Assembly (NCBI GenBank): GCA_965660675.1
Contig: CBFIAU010000003.1
Location: 62,001 to 126,000 of the forward strand
Length of the DNA stretch: 64,000 bases
Source of the DNA: UBA12202 sp002691725
GTDB lineage: Bacteria; Pseudomonadota; Alphaproteobacteria; Puniceispirillales; UBA1172
Direction of reading: 5' to 3'
Below, one piece after another: positions 1 to 8,543 of this stretch. The translations under genes and the position numbers were made by a program. Every line of letters begins with the position of its first letter. The first letter of the stretch is position 1. The notes under the pieces are model-generated. The model was not told the DNA's origin. It made no database searches and worked only from the letters and a program-made list of their open reading frames with translations.

Positions 1-642
1 GGGTCATGGCTAATCCTTGGCTCATTAAGAAAACAGCATTTAGCCGATCAAGCCAAATATTTTAATAGCATCTTTCTCATTAACCCGGATACGCGCATCA
101 GCGGCATATATGATAAACGCAATTTAGTGCCATGGGGCGAATATGTTCCTTTTCGGGAAATGTTTTCATTCGTTGATAATCTGGCTGGAGGCATAGATTT
201 TTCTGCTGGCACGGGCGCGTGGATGCAAAAGCTTGAACGCTCAGATGGACAGATTGTCCATATTGCCCCGTTAATCTGTTATGAAGTTATCTTTCCGGTT
301 AGCACACGCAAGGCCGCGGCAGGTGCTGATATGATGGTTAACCTGACCAATGATGCGTGGTTTGGCGATAGTCTGGGGCCTAGGCAGCATCTAGCGATGG
401 CGCAAATGCGGTCTGCCGAACTAGGGTTGCCTATGGTAAGGGTAGCAACAACCGGCATTTCCGCCGCCATAGATGCTTATGGCAGGATCACATCGCACAT
501 CAATTATAATGCTTCTGAATGGCAGGATACAGAAATCTCTGGCCGCACTCATACGTTTTATGCCAGTTATGGTGAACTTGGCTTCCTCATTTTAATGGTC
601 TTATGTGTCTTAACGGGAATAGGCTTTCGGTCTCGCAACTGA
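1..642 (+). CDS. lnt: Apolipoprotein N-acyltransferase, C-terminal part (start lies before the window)
   Basis: The frame is open from base 1, so 213 C-terminal residues are present and the start is off the window. Lnt transfers a third acyl chain from phospholipid to the N-terminal cysteine of lipoproteins at the periplasmic face of the inner membrane. The carbon-nitrogen hydrolase domain is recognisable: the lysine of the motif YDKRNLVPWGEYVPF (visible residue 39) and the cysteine of PLICYEVIFP (visible residue 93) match two members of the Glu-Lys-Cys triad known from the E. coli enzyme. The third, a glutamate, should lie upstream. A hydrophobic helix close to the C-terminus (GELGFLILMVLCVLTGIGF) matches the last membrane segment. 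The usual PFGE is PWGE here. Its substrates would include the lipoproteins encoded near 36.7 and 49.1 kb. Confidence 0.93.
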   Translation, partial: GSWLILGSLRKQHLADQAKYFNSIFLINPDTRISGIYDKRNLVPWGEYVPFREMFSFVDNLAGGIDFSAGTGAWMQKLERSDGQIVHIAPLICYEVIFPVSTRKAAAGADMMVNLTNDAWFGDSLGPRQHLAMAQMRSAELGLPMVRVATTGISAAIDAYGRITSHINYNASEWQDTEISGRTHTFYASYGELGFLILMVLCVLTGIGFRSRN

Positions 643-647
643 TTGGC

Positions 648-675
648 TTGACGCATAAAATACGATGACTAGAAT
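648..675 (+). promoter_or_regulatory. Candidate sigma-70 promoter of metK
   Basis: TTGACG (648-653) and TAGAAT (670-675) are separated by 16 bp, giving a start near 682 and a leader of only about 20 nt before the metK ATG. The leader is too short for a known SAM riboswitch. Pattern match only. Confidence 0.5.
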
Positions 676-704
676 AAGCCGAGTTTTAATAAAAAGGAAT
701 GATA

Positions 705-1865
705 ATGACACATCTTTTTACAAGCGAATCTGTTTCTGAAGGCCATCCAGATAAAGTATGCGACCGTATTTCTGATGAAGTGGTTGATCTGCTTATCGGC
801 AAGGATAAAGAAAGCCGGGTGGCGTGTGAGACATTTGCAACAACAAACCGAACAATCATTGGTGGTGAAATTCGGTGTAGTCAGAAAGTCGATAAAGACG
901 AAATTATCGCTGTCGCCAGAGAAGCTGTTAAAAGCATAGGCTATGAGCAAGATGGCTATCACTGGCAACATATGGCGGTCGAATGTTATCTGCATGAGCA
1001 ATCCAGTGACATTGCGCAAGGCGTTGATGCGGGATCAAATAAAGACGAAGGTGCTGGTGATCAGGGGATTATGTTCGGCTATGCCTGTCAAGAAACCGAT
1101 GTGCTTATGCCAGCGCCAATCTTATATTCGCATCAAATCCTGAAATCGCTGGCTGAGGCCAGACATTCAGGTCAGGCTGATATTTTAGGGCCAGATAGCA
1201 AATCACAAATCACTTGTGTCTATGAGAATGGCAAACCTGTGCGTGCGTCTAGTGTTGTTGTCTCGACCCAACATACCGAAGGCAGTGAGGGCAAAGTGCG
1301 TGATCTGGTGCGTGAACATGTTGTCAAGATTCTGCCTGATGGCTGGATGTGTGATGAAAACGATTTTTATGTTAACCCAACAGGCACGTTTGTCATTGGT
1401 GGCCCTGATGGTGATGCCGGGCTTACTGGCCGCAAGATTATCGTTGATACTTATGGTGGCGCGGCGCCTCATGGTGGCGGCGCATTTAGCGGCAAAGACC
1501 CGACAAAAGTGGATCGTTCTGCCGCCTATGCTGCCAGATATTTAGCTAAAAATGTCGTTGCCGCTGGCTTGGCTGATAAATGTACTATTCAGTTATCTTA
1601 TGCGATAGGCGTATCAAAGCCGTTATCTGTCTATGTCAATACGGCAGGAACAGGAAAGATAGAGGATAGCAGATTAGAAGCTGTCTTACCTGAAGTCATG
1701 GACTTATCACCGCGCGGCATTCGTCAGGCGCTAGGGCTTAATGCCCCGATCTATGCGGCGACCGCCGCTTATGGGCATTTTGGCCGGATCGCTGGTGAAG
1801 CTGGCGCGGGGAGTTTCAGCTGGGAAGCCACCGATTTAAGAGATGCTATCCTCAAGGCTGTATAA
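705..1865 (+). CDS. metK: S-adenosylmethionine synthetase
   Basis: This 386-residue protein has the normal family length. MetK makes S-adenosylmethionine from ATP and methionine in the cytoplasm. Recognisable motifs are the N-terminal ATP-binding GHPDKVCDRISD, the central GAGDQGIMFGYA and the glycine-rich GGAAPHGGGAFSGKD followed by TKVDRSAAY. The upstream in-frame ATG at 699 abuts the ribosome site AAAGGA (693-698). The ATG at 705 has a proper 6-nt gap and gives the usual N-terminus MTHLFTSESVSEGHPDK, so it is preferred. It is followed after 15 nt by trmB, with which it is probably co-transcribed; TrmB consumes SAM. Confidence 0.97.
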   Translation: MTHLFTSESVSEGHPDKVCDRISDEVVDLLIGKDKESRVACETFATTNRTIIGGEIRCSQKVDKDEIIAVAREAVKSIGYEQDGYHWQHMAVECYLHEQSSDIAQGVDAGSNKDEGAGDQGIMFGYACQETDVLMPAPILYSHQILKSLAEARHSGQADILGPDSKSQITCVYENGKPVRASSVVVSTQHTEGSEGKVRDLVREHVVKILPDGWMCDENDFYVNPTGTFVIGGPDGDAGLTGRKIIVDTYGGAAPHGGGAFSGKDPTKVDRSAAYAARYLAKNVVAAGLADKCTIQLSYAIGVSKPLSVYVNTAGTGKIEDSRLEAVLPEVMDLSPRGIRQALGLNAPIYAATAAYGHFGRIAGEAGAGSFSWEATDLRDAILKAV

Positions 1866-1880
1866 TCTGGATATGGATTG

Positions 1881-2576
1881 ATGCAACACCCATATGATCA
1901 GCCGCAATTTTATGGGCGCCGACGTGGCAGAAAGCTTCGGCCTGCACAAGATGCCGCATTGCAAAATGAAATGGCAAATTATGGCATTACCGATGCTATG
2001 CTAACTCCCCCTCCTATTGATCCGCGACAGTGGTTTGATGGATATGTTGACCGCCTTTGTCTGGAGATCGGTTTTGGCGGTGGTGAGCATTTAGCTGCGC
2101 GCGCGGCTAAATCGCCGCAAACGGGCTTTATCGGGGCGGAGCCATTTATTAATGGCGTGGCTAGCTTGTGTCGTCATATCGCTGAACAAAAGCTCAATAA
2201 CATTCGCATTTGGTCTGATGATATTCGGCTTTTATTGCCGCGTCTTGAGCATCATTGCTTGCAAGCGGTATATATCCTTTTTCCTGATCCATGGCCAAAA
2301 CAGCGCCACCAAGCCCGGCGTATTCTGCAACCAGAGATGCTAGACATGTTGGCGCAACGGATATGTTCAGGTGGTGAGCTATTATTGGCATCAGATGATC
2401 CGACGGCGAAGTCTTGGCTGCTGGCTAATTCTATCCGTCATGATAGCTTTGTCTGGCAGGCAGAGAGCGCTACCGATTGGCGAACCCCTCCTGATGACTG
2501 GCCGGGAACACGCTATATGCGGAAAGCCGAAAAGCAAGGGCGCAAGTCAGCATGGTTTCGGTTTTCCAGAGTTTAA
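1881..2576 (+). CDS. trmB: tRNA (guanosine(46)-N7)-methyltransferase
   Basis: A 231-residue SAM-dependent methyltransferase that forms 7-methylguanosine at position 46 of tRNA. Family signatures are the arginine-rich N-terminus YGRRRGRKLRP, the SAM-binding loop LEIGFGGGEHLAARA (about residues 59-73), and the catalytic/tRNA-binding motif FPDPWPKQRHQARR. The ATG at 1881 is chosen over a TTG three bases earlier; AUGGA lies just upstream as a weak ribosome site. It sits 15 nt after metK, the source of its cofactor. The stop is followed by a promoter-like sequence and an intrinsic terminator, so the metK-trmB unit ends here. Confidence 0.95.
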   Translation: MQHPYDQPQFYGRRRGRKLRPAQDAALQNEMANYGITDAMLTPPPIDPRQWFDGYVDRLCLEIGFGGGEHLAARAAKSPQTGFIGAEPFINGVASLCRHIAEQKLNNIRIWSDDIRLLLPRLEHHCLQAVYILFPDPWPKQRHQARRILQPEMLDMLAQRICSGGELLLASDDPTAKSWLLANSIRHDSFVWQAESATDWRTPPDDWPGTRYMRKAEKQGRKSAWFRFSRV

Positions 2577-2586
2577 CCGCTAAGGC

Positions 2587-2615
2587 TTGCAATCGCGTCA
2601 TGAAAGCGGTATAAG
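2587..2615 (+). promoter_or_regulatory. Candidate sigma-70 promoter of the rimP-nusA-infB operon
   Basis: TTGCAA (2587-2592), 17-bp spacer, TATAAG (2610-2615). The predicted start is near 2622, about 20 nt before the terminator hairpin at 2643. The promoter lies after the trmB stop, so the hairpin is inside the new transcript's leader. Confidence 0.5.
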
Positions 2616-2642
2616 ACAGTACACATTATCGGCAATATGATG

Positions 2643-2678
2643 ATGGGCCTTCCAAAAGGAAGCGGCCCATTTTTCTTT
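2643..2678 (+). terminator. Intrinsic terminator in the rimP leader, candidate attenuator
   Basis: ATGGGCC (2643-2649) plus TTCC pair with GGAA plus GGCCCAT (2664-2670), with an AAAA loop and a two-base bulge, followed by TTTTTCTTT. This is a strong GC-rich stem with a U-run. It could end metK-trmB transcripts. Because a promoter-like sequence lies between trmB and the hairpin, it could also attenuate the rimP operon, for which an attenuator family (rimP leader) is described in other Proteobacteria. The leader shows no clear antiterminator. Confidence 0.75.
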
Positions 2679-2763
2679 GTCTAAATAACGGGCTCAAAAT
2701 TTACAGGGTTTAAGGGAATATATGAGGCAACCGGAATAAAGGTGTTGGGTAAAGGCAGACGGA

Positions 2764-3261
2764 ATGGCGCAATCACCGCTTGAAAATCAGATTGAGGCAT
2801 TGCTGACCGAGACGATTGATGAGAAAGGCTTTGAGCTTATCCGCATCAGCTATCGTGATGGTGTGTTGCAAATTATGGCTGAGCCAAAAGATCGGGGTCT
2901 TGAAATGACAGTTGAGCATTGCGCCAGTATTTCACGGTCAGTGGCGATCATTCTTGATGAGCAAGACCCGATCACTTCAAAATATCAGCTTGAGGTGACT
3001 TCACCGGGCGTTTCGAGGCCGTTGATGAAACGTCCGGATTATGTTCGGTTTCAAGGTGAGTTGGTCAAGCTAACCACACAGGAATTAATTGATGGTCGGC
3101 GCCGATTTCATGGTCGGCTGATCGGTCTGACAGATGATGATAAGATTGAACTAGATACAAGTTTTGGGCCTGTATCACTGGATTATGGGTTGGTGGAAAC
3201 CGCTAAACTAGACCCAACTGAAATTATGGAACGGCGGCTTAAAGCAAGACGGAAAGGATAG
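2764..3261 (+). CDS. rimP: Ribosome maturation factor RimP
   Basis: A 165-residue protein of normal length that assists 30S subunit maturation in the cytoplasm. The N-terminal domain carries the family pattern LENQIEALLTETIDEKGFEL, and EVTSPGVSRPL near residue 80 is the most diagnostic segment. The C-terminal half is the small SH3-like barrel. It is the first gene of the rimP-nusA-ylxR-infB-rbfA-truB-rpsO cluster and is 3 nt from nusA, an order conserved across Proteobacteria. Confidence 0.95.
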   Translation: MAQSPLENQIEALLTETIDEKGFELIRISYRDGVLQIMAEPKDRGLEMTVEHCASISRSVAIILDEQDPITSKYQLEVTSPGVSRPLMKRPDYVRFQGELVKLTTQELIDGRRRFHGRLIGLTDDDKIELDTSFGPVSLDYGLVETAKLDPTEIMERRLKARRKG

Positions 3262-3264
3262 ATA

Positions 3265-4860
3265 ATGGATTCTTCAATTATTTCAGGCAATGAGTTGCTT
3301 CAGGTGGCTGATGTTGTTGCCAGAGAGAAAGCTATTGACCGCGAAGAAGTCTTAATCGCTATGGAGATGGCTATCCAGAAAGCAGGGCGGTCACGTTATG
3401 GGCAGGATCGTGATATTCGTGCCATGATTGATCGCAAATCTGGTCAGATAACGCTTGAGCAATTTACAGAAGTGGTGGATGTCATTGAGGATGAAGTCAC
3501 CCAGACGACGCTTGAGGCCGCCAAGAAAATTGATAGCAGCCTCGACATTGGCAGCTTTATTCGGGAAACCCTGCCGCCATTGGAATTTGGCCGCATCGCT
3601 GCCCAAACTGCCAAGCAAGTGATCTCACAGCGCGTGCGTGAAGCTGAACGTGCGCGTCAGTTCGAGGAATATAAAGGTCGTGAGGGCGAAATTGTTATCG
3701 GTACTGTCAAGCGTGCTGAAAACTATATGATTACCGTTGATCTTGGTCGTGCTGAGGCGGTCATCAGACGCGAAGATATGATCCCGAAAGAGATCATCAA
3801 ACAAGGTGACCGGATTAGAGCGCAAATCAAAGAAGTGCGTGAAGAATTGCGAGGCCCACAGATTTTCTTAACGCGCGCAGGTGATCAGTTCATGGCCGCG
3901 CTATTCACCCAGGAAGTGCCAGAAATCTATGATGGTATTATTGAGATTAAGGGCGTCGTTCGGGAGCCTGGAAGCCGGGCAAAAATGTCTGTGTACTCGC
4001 ACGATCCGAGCATCCATCCGGTTGGATCATGCGTTGGTATGCGCGGCAGTAGAGTGCAGGCAGTTGTTAATGAGCTTCATGGTGAAAAGATTGAAATTAT
4101 CCCATGGTCAGAAGATATCGTAGGTTTTGCCATTAATGCGCTGGCACCGGCAGAAGTCGCCAAAGTCGTGGTTCATCAGGACGAAGGCAGGCTAGAGGTT
4201 ATCGTGCCAAATGATCAGCTTAGCCTTGCTATTGGTCGGCGTGGTCAAAATGTTCGTCTGGCTTCACAATTGACTGGCTGGTATATTGATATCCTGTCAC
4301 AATCAGAAGAATATGAGCGATTCCAGGAGCGTTCTGAGAGCTTTATGGAACAGCTTGATATTGACGATGTTATTGCCAGCCTGTTAGTTGCTGAGGGCTT
4401 TGTCGGGATAGATGATATCGCTGAGTCTGACGTCGAAGAGCTCATGAGTATCCAAGGGTTTGATCAGGGTATTGCCGAGGAATTACGCAACCGAGCCATT
4501 GATTTCGTTGAGCGTGAAACCACGCTCATCAATGCAGAAATGGCACAATTTTCGGTTGCTGATGACTTGATGGAGTTCAGCATGACCACCCCTGCTATGA
4601 CACTTACCCTTGCCAAGAACGGCATCTTGACGCTTGATGATCTGGCTGATCTGGATATTGATGAAGTGGTGAAATATTTGGGCGAACATGGTGTCACCAG
4701 TGAGGAAAAAGCGGGTGAGATTATCATGGAAGCGCGCAAGCATTGGTTTGATGATGAACCTGAAGATGCCCCTGCCTCAAGTGATGCCCCAGTTGATGCT
4801 ACTAGTGATGCCGCAAGTGATGCTACTGGTGATGCTGAAAGTGAGGTCGCACCTGACTAA
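3265..4860 (+). CDS. nusA: Transcription elongation/termination factor NusA
   Basis: A 531-residue NusA that binds RNA polymerase and nascent RNA to control pausing, termination and antitermination. In order it has the N-terminal polymerase-binding domain (about 1-125), an S1 domain starting near EGEIVIGTVKRAENYMITVD, and two KH domains including VGMRGSRVQAVVNEL and AIGRRGQNVRLASQL. Two helix-hairpin-helix acidic repeats follow (about 360-490). The last 25 residues are a low-complexity acidic tail of five 12-nt repeats (4780-4839, mostly xDAx units). ylxR starts inside its 3' end in another frame, so the two are likely translationally coupled. NusA could act on the hairpin ahead of its own operon (inference). 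Confidence 0.97.
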   Translation: MDSSIISGNELLQVADVVAREKAIDREEVLIAMEMAIQKAGRSRYGQDRDIRAMIDRKSGQITLEQFTEVVDVIEDEVTQTTLEAAKKIDSSLDIGSFIRETLPPLEFGRIAAQTAKQVISQRVREAERARQFEEYKGREGEIVIGTVKRAENYMITVDLGRAEAVIRREDMIPKEIIKQGDRIRAQIKEVREELRGPQIFLTRAGDQFMAALFTQEVPEIYDGIIEIKGVVREPGSRAKMSVYSHDPSIHPVGSCVGMRGSRVQAVVNELHGEKIEIIPWSEDIVGFAINALAPAEVAKVVVHQDEGRLEVIVPNDQLSLAIGRRGQNVRLASQLTGWYIDILSQSEEYERFQERSESFMEQLDIDDVIASLLVAEGFVGIDDIAESDVEELMSIQGFDQGIAEELRNRAIDFVERETTLINAEMAQFSVADDLMEFSMTTPAMTLTLAKNGILTLDDLADLDIDEVVKYLGEHGVTSEEKAGEIIMEARKHWFDDEPEDAPASSDAPVDATSDAASDATGDAESEVAPD

Positions 4861-5446
4861 GATATCGCCCTCAAAACATGCCCCTATAAGGACATGTATC
4901 GTCACTGGCACTGCCGATCAATCTGATCAGCTTATTCGATTTGTGGTGAGCCCGGACGGTATCATTTTTCCTGATATTGGCCATAAATTAGATGGTCGGG
5001 GCGCATGGGTGATGGCAAGTCGTGACGTTCTGGAGCAAGCGATTACATCAAAGCGGCTGGAAAAGGCGTTGAAGGCCAGCGCTATTGTTCCTGATTTGAT
5101 CGAATATGTTGATCAGCAGCTGCTAAATCGGGTTCAGCATATGCTGGGGATGGGCAGACGCGCTGGTGTTGTTATTGGCGGGGCTGGTAAAATCAGTGCC
5201 AGCAAAAGACCGGTGACAATGCTTTTGGCGGCGAATGATGCCTCTGAACGCGAAGCCAGAACCTTAGGCGCCGCGACAGATAATATCCATAAAGGATATA
5301 TAACCGGCGAAGAATTGGGTAAAGTGTTTGGGCGATCATCGCTAGCATTTGTGGCGTGCCTTGAAGAATATGATGGTTTTCAGGTGAGTTTAGATAGGGA
5401 ATTATGCCGCTTGAAAGGCATAAGAGGGGTAAAAGCAGGCTCGTGA
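4832..5446 (+). CDS. YlxR/DUF448 nucleic-acid-binding protein fused to an L7Ae-like domain
   Basis: This reading frame continues the nusA-infB operon. The N-terminal half matches YlxR (DUF448): RTCIVTG, then IRFVVSPDG and LDGRGAWVMAS, a basic pocket believed to bind RNA. The C-terminal half (about residues 105-200) resembles the ribosomal L7Ae fold with the segment GMGRRAGVVIGG. Two-domain proteins of this kind are common in alphaproteobacteria. The start is uncertain: ATG 4832 and GTG 4841 both lie inside the end of nusA, and the family begins shortly before RTC. The longer version has 204 residues. The cellular role is not established; YlxR homologues have been linked to nucleoid or RNase P functions. 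Confidence 0.85.
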   Translation: MLKVRSHLTKISPSKHAPIRTCIVTGTADQSDQLIRFVVSPDGIIFPDIGHKLDGRGAWVMASRDVLEQAITSKRLEKALKASAIVPDLIEYVDQQLLNRVQHMLGMGRRAGVVIGGAGKISASKRPVTMLLAANDASEREARTLGAATDNIHKGYITGEELGKVFGRSSLAFVACLEEYDGFQVSLDRELCRLKGIRGVKAGS

Positions 5447-5554
5447 AACGTGTTTTTGGTGAGCAATCACTTGCCATCACGGGTGCTGGCGTTGTAAACC
5501 TTGGCTGAAGCACAATTGGTTGTTGCTCTGCTAGATTGAGAGGATCACAAGACA

Positions 5555-8077
5555 ATGAGTGGTCAAGACAAAAAGAAAACGCTTAGTTTGGGTGGCGGTA
5601 AGCTTTCCTTAGGGGGCGGCGCGGCTGGTGGCACAGCATCAGCACGGTCAGGATCATCACGCAGCAATGCGCGCCCTGTTCAGGTTGAGGTTGTGCGTAA
5701 CAGAACTGCTGGCAGACGCTCAAATGCGGCTAGCTCAGCTCCAAAAGCAGCGCCCTCAGGTGCTGGGGCAGCGGATGTATCCAGTCTAACACAAGAAGAA
5801 AGAGTGGCGCGTAATCGGGCTTTGATTGAAGGCTATAAGCCAAAGACCACACCATCAGCCCCAACGTCTAAAGCCAAGGCTGAACCTGAAGCTCCGGTGG
5901 TGGAAAATGATCAACCTCCGGCTCAGGCGATGAGCCGCCGAGATCGCGAAGTGATGGAGTTGCAGAAAATTGCAGAAGCTGAAGAAATGCGCCGCGCCGA
6001 GGAGGCAAAGCGTAATCCAGGCCCAGCTCAGAAATTTAGCAAAGCCGCAGACACAGCAAATGTAGCTGACACCACCGATGATAATAAGACAGCAAGCTTT
6101 AGCCGCCCTGCCGCACGCAAGAAAGAACAGCCAGAAGCGCCCAAGCGGACAATGGCTAAACGCGGCCAAGAGCAAGAAAGACGGCGCGGTAAAATCACCA
6201 TTTCCGAAGCCTTGGACGGTGAGGCAAGAAATCGTCAACGGTCGCTTGCATCGGTGCGTCGCGCTCGTGAAAAAGAAAAGGCTAGATTGCGTGAAGCGCA
6301 ACAACAGCCAAATGTCAAACAAAGCCGCGACGTCACTATTCCTGATGCGATTACCGTTCAGGAATTGTCTAATCGGATGGCAGAACGTGCTGGCGATGTT
6401 GTCAAAGAGCTAATGAAGCTTGGCATTATGGCGACAGTGACGCAGACAATTGATACTGAAACCGCTGAGCTGATCGTGCTTGAGTTTGGGCATAAGCCAA
6501 ATCGGGTCTCAGAAGCGGATATTGATATTACTGGTGATGAAGACGAAGATGATCCAGCAACGCTAAAGCCGCGGCCACCGGTTGTTACCATTATGGGGCA
6601 TGTTGATCACGGCAAAACATCCTTGCTTGATGCGATTCGCAGCACTGATGTGGCGCTTGGCGAATCTGGCGGGATTACTCAGCATATCGGTGCTTATCAA
6701 GTCCGAACTGCTGCTGATAATCGGATAACTTTTATTGATACTCCGGGCCATGAAGCCTTTACCGAAATGCGGATGCGCGGCGCCACTATCACCGATATCG
6801 TGATTTTGGTGGTAGCGGCTGATGATGGCGTTATGGAGCAAACGATTGAAGCGATCAGTCACGCTAAAGCGGCAGGCTGTCCAGTGATTATCGCGGTCAA
6901 TAAATGTGATAAACCTGAAGCTGATCCCCAGCGTGTTCGCAATGAATTATTATCACAAGAAATTGTGACCGAAGATTTTGGTGGAGATGTGTTATGCGTT
7001 GATGTGTCGGCGCATACCAAAGCCGGGCTTGATAAATTGGAAGAAGCGATCATGCTTCAGGCAGAATTGCTTGAGCTGAAAGCCAATCCTGATCGTGCCG
7101 CCGAAGCCGCTGTTATTGAGGCGAAGGTTGAACGTGGCAGAGGATCAGTGGCATCAGTCTTGATTCTCAAGGGAACATTAGAAATTGGTCAGGTTTTTGT
7201 CGTTGGTGCAGAAACAGGCCGTGTCCGTGCTATGGTTGATGACCGCGGCAATAACGTTGAGATTGCAAAGCCTGGTGATGCTGTTGAAGTCTTGGGGCTT
7301 AATGGAACACCAATGGCAGGTGATCGCTTATCAGTCGTTGAGAATGAGGCACGGGCCCGTGAGGTCTCCGAATATCGCCAGCGTGTTCTGCGCCAGAAAG
7401 AAGCGACGGCTGGTGCCAGAGGAACCGTTGAGCAAATGCTGTCGGCGATTGCCAGCGGTGAGGCAATGGAATTACCACTTGTCATCAAAACGGATGTTCA
7501 TGGTTCACTCGAAGCGATTAAGGCGGCATTAAATAAAATATCAACGGATCAAGTGCAAGCTCGCATTCTTTCATCAGGGGTTGGCGCGATTAGCGAATCG
7601 GATATCAGCCTGGCGGCGGCCTCAAATGGCATTGTCCTTGCCTTTAATGTGCGGGCTAACCCGCAGGCCCGTATGCAAGCCAAACGTGACGCGGTTGAGA
7701 TCAGATATCATTCCATCATCTATGAGCTGATTGATGATGTTAAAGGGGCAATGAGCGGACTTCTATCCCCAGATCGTCAGGAAAACTTTATCGGCTATGC
7801 GGAGATTTTGGAGGTATTTAATATTACCAAAGTCGGCAAGATTGCAGGTTGTAAAGTGACCGAAGGGGTGATCAAACGCGGCTGTAAGGTGCGATTATTG
7901 CGGGATAATGTTGTCGTCCATGAAGGAAGCCTGAAAACACTCAAACGCTTCAAAGATGAAGTCAAGGAAGTGCGTGAAGGCCAAGAATGTGGCATGGCAT
8001 TTGAAAATTACAGCGATCTTGAAGCTGGCGATATGATCGAATGTTTTGAGATTGAGGAAATTGCAAGAACCCTGTAG
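5555..8077 (+). CDS. infB: Translation initiation factor IF-2
   Basis: An 840-residue GTPase that brings initiator tRNA to the 30S subunit. The N-terminus begins with LSLGGGKLSLGGG and is followed by a long charged, alanine-rich region (to about residue 255). The G domain shows GHVDHGKTS (G1), DTPGHE (G3) and NKCDKPEADP (G4), then domains II, III and IV ending in GMAFENYSDLEAGDMIECFE. The ATG is preceded by GAGAGGATCA. It lies 108 nt after ylxR and 46 nt before rbfA. A small hairpin (CCTCT/AGAGG, 8084-8099) follows its stop with no U-run, so read-through to rbfA is expected. Confidence 0.97.
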   Translation: MSGQDKKKTLSLGGGKLSLGGGAAGGTASARSGSSRSNARPVQVEVVRNRTAGRRSNAASSAPKAAPSGAGAADVSSLTQEERVARNRALIEGYKPKTTPSAPTSKAKAEPEAPVVENDQPPAQAMSRRDREVMELQKIAEAEEMRRAEEAKRNPGPAQKFSKAADTANVADTTDDNKTASFSRPAARKKEQPEAPKRTMAKRGQEQERRRGKITISEALDGEARNRQRSLASVRRAREKEKARLREAQQQPNVKQSRDVTIPDAITVQELSNRMAERAGDVVKELMKLGIMATVTQTIDTETAELIVLEFGHKPNRVSEADIDITGDEDEDDPATLKPRPPVVTIMGHVDHGKTSLLDAIRSTDVALGESGGITQHIGAYQVRTAADNRITFIDTPGHEAFTEMRMRGATITDIVILVVAADDGVMEQTIEAISHAKAAGCPVIIAVNKCDKPEADPQRVRNELLSQEIVTEDFGGDVLCVDVSAHTKAGLDKLEEAIMLQAELLELKANPDRAAEAAVIEAKVERGRGSVASVLILKGTLEIGQVFVVGAETGRVRAMVDDRGNNVEIAKPGDAVEVLGLNGTPMAGDRLSVVENEARAREVSEYRQRVLRQKEATAGARGTVEQMLSAIASGEAMELPLVIKTDVHGSLEAIKAALNKISTDQVQARILSSGVGAISESDISLAAASNGIVLAFNVRANPQARMQAKRDAVEIRYHSIIYELIDDVKGAMSGLLSPDRQENFIGYAEILEVFNITKVGKIAGCKVTEGVIKRGCKVRLLRDNVVVHEGSLKTLKRFKDEVKEVREGQECGMAFENYSDLEAGDMIECFEIEEIARTL

Positions 8078-8123
8078 TTGTTACCTCTATATCAAGAGGA
8101 GTTAGGGTAAGAGGAGTGTCTGA

Positions 8124-8543
8124 ATGAGCCGCTCACCATCATCGACAAAAGGCATGAAATCACAACGCCAGCTCAAGGTTGGTGAAGAAATCAGACATAT
8201 TCTGTCGAATATCCTGATCCGTGGTGATTTACATGATCCTGATTTGGAAGGAATATCGGTGATCTTGTCCGAAGTCTCGATTAGCCCTGATTTTAGTAAT
8301 GCCAGGGTATATTTTACCCCTTTAGGCGGCACTAGTCCTGATCTGGTAAAAGCCGCTTTAACTAGGGTAGCCCATGCGATGCAGCATGAGTTATCACGCA
8401 AACTGACCACTAGACGCTGCCCTAAGTTGAAGTTTATGCAAGATACGAGCTTTGAGACAGCTGGCCGTGTTGCCCAGTTGATAGAAGAAAACCGGACACC
8501 TGCAAACCGCCCTGTTGAGCTGGATGAAGAACAAAAAAAATAA
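8124..8543 (+). CDS. rbfA: 30S ribosome-binding factor RbfA
   Basis: A 139-residue late 30S assembly factor. The KH-like fold is supported by the start RQLKVGEEIRHILSNIL, the central VILSEVSISPDFSNARVYF and the C-terminal KLKFMQDTSFETAGRVAQLI. GAGGAG (8111-8116) is a strong ribosome site 7 nt before the ATG; a second AAGAGGAGT occurs 15 nt upstream. The gene ends in a run of eight A residues that includes lysine codons and the stop, and truB starts inside this end. Confidence 0.95.
   Translation: MSRSPSSTKGMKSQRQLKVGEEIRHILSNILIRGDLHDPDLEGISVILSEVSISPDFSNARVYFTPLGGTSPDLVKAALTRVAHAMQHELSRKLTTRRCPKLKFMQDTSFETAGRVAQLIEENRTPANRPVELDEEQKK

Noticed and set aside
643..704. SAM riboswitch ahead of metK
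   Set aside because: The gap is only 62 nt and most of it is taken up by a promoter-like sequence, leaving a leader of about 20 nt.
5855..6322. 155-codon open frame on the minus strand
   Set aside because: It lies entirely inside infB, has no ribosome site or recognisable domain, and reflects the base composition of the opposite gene.
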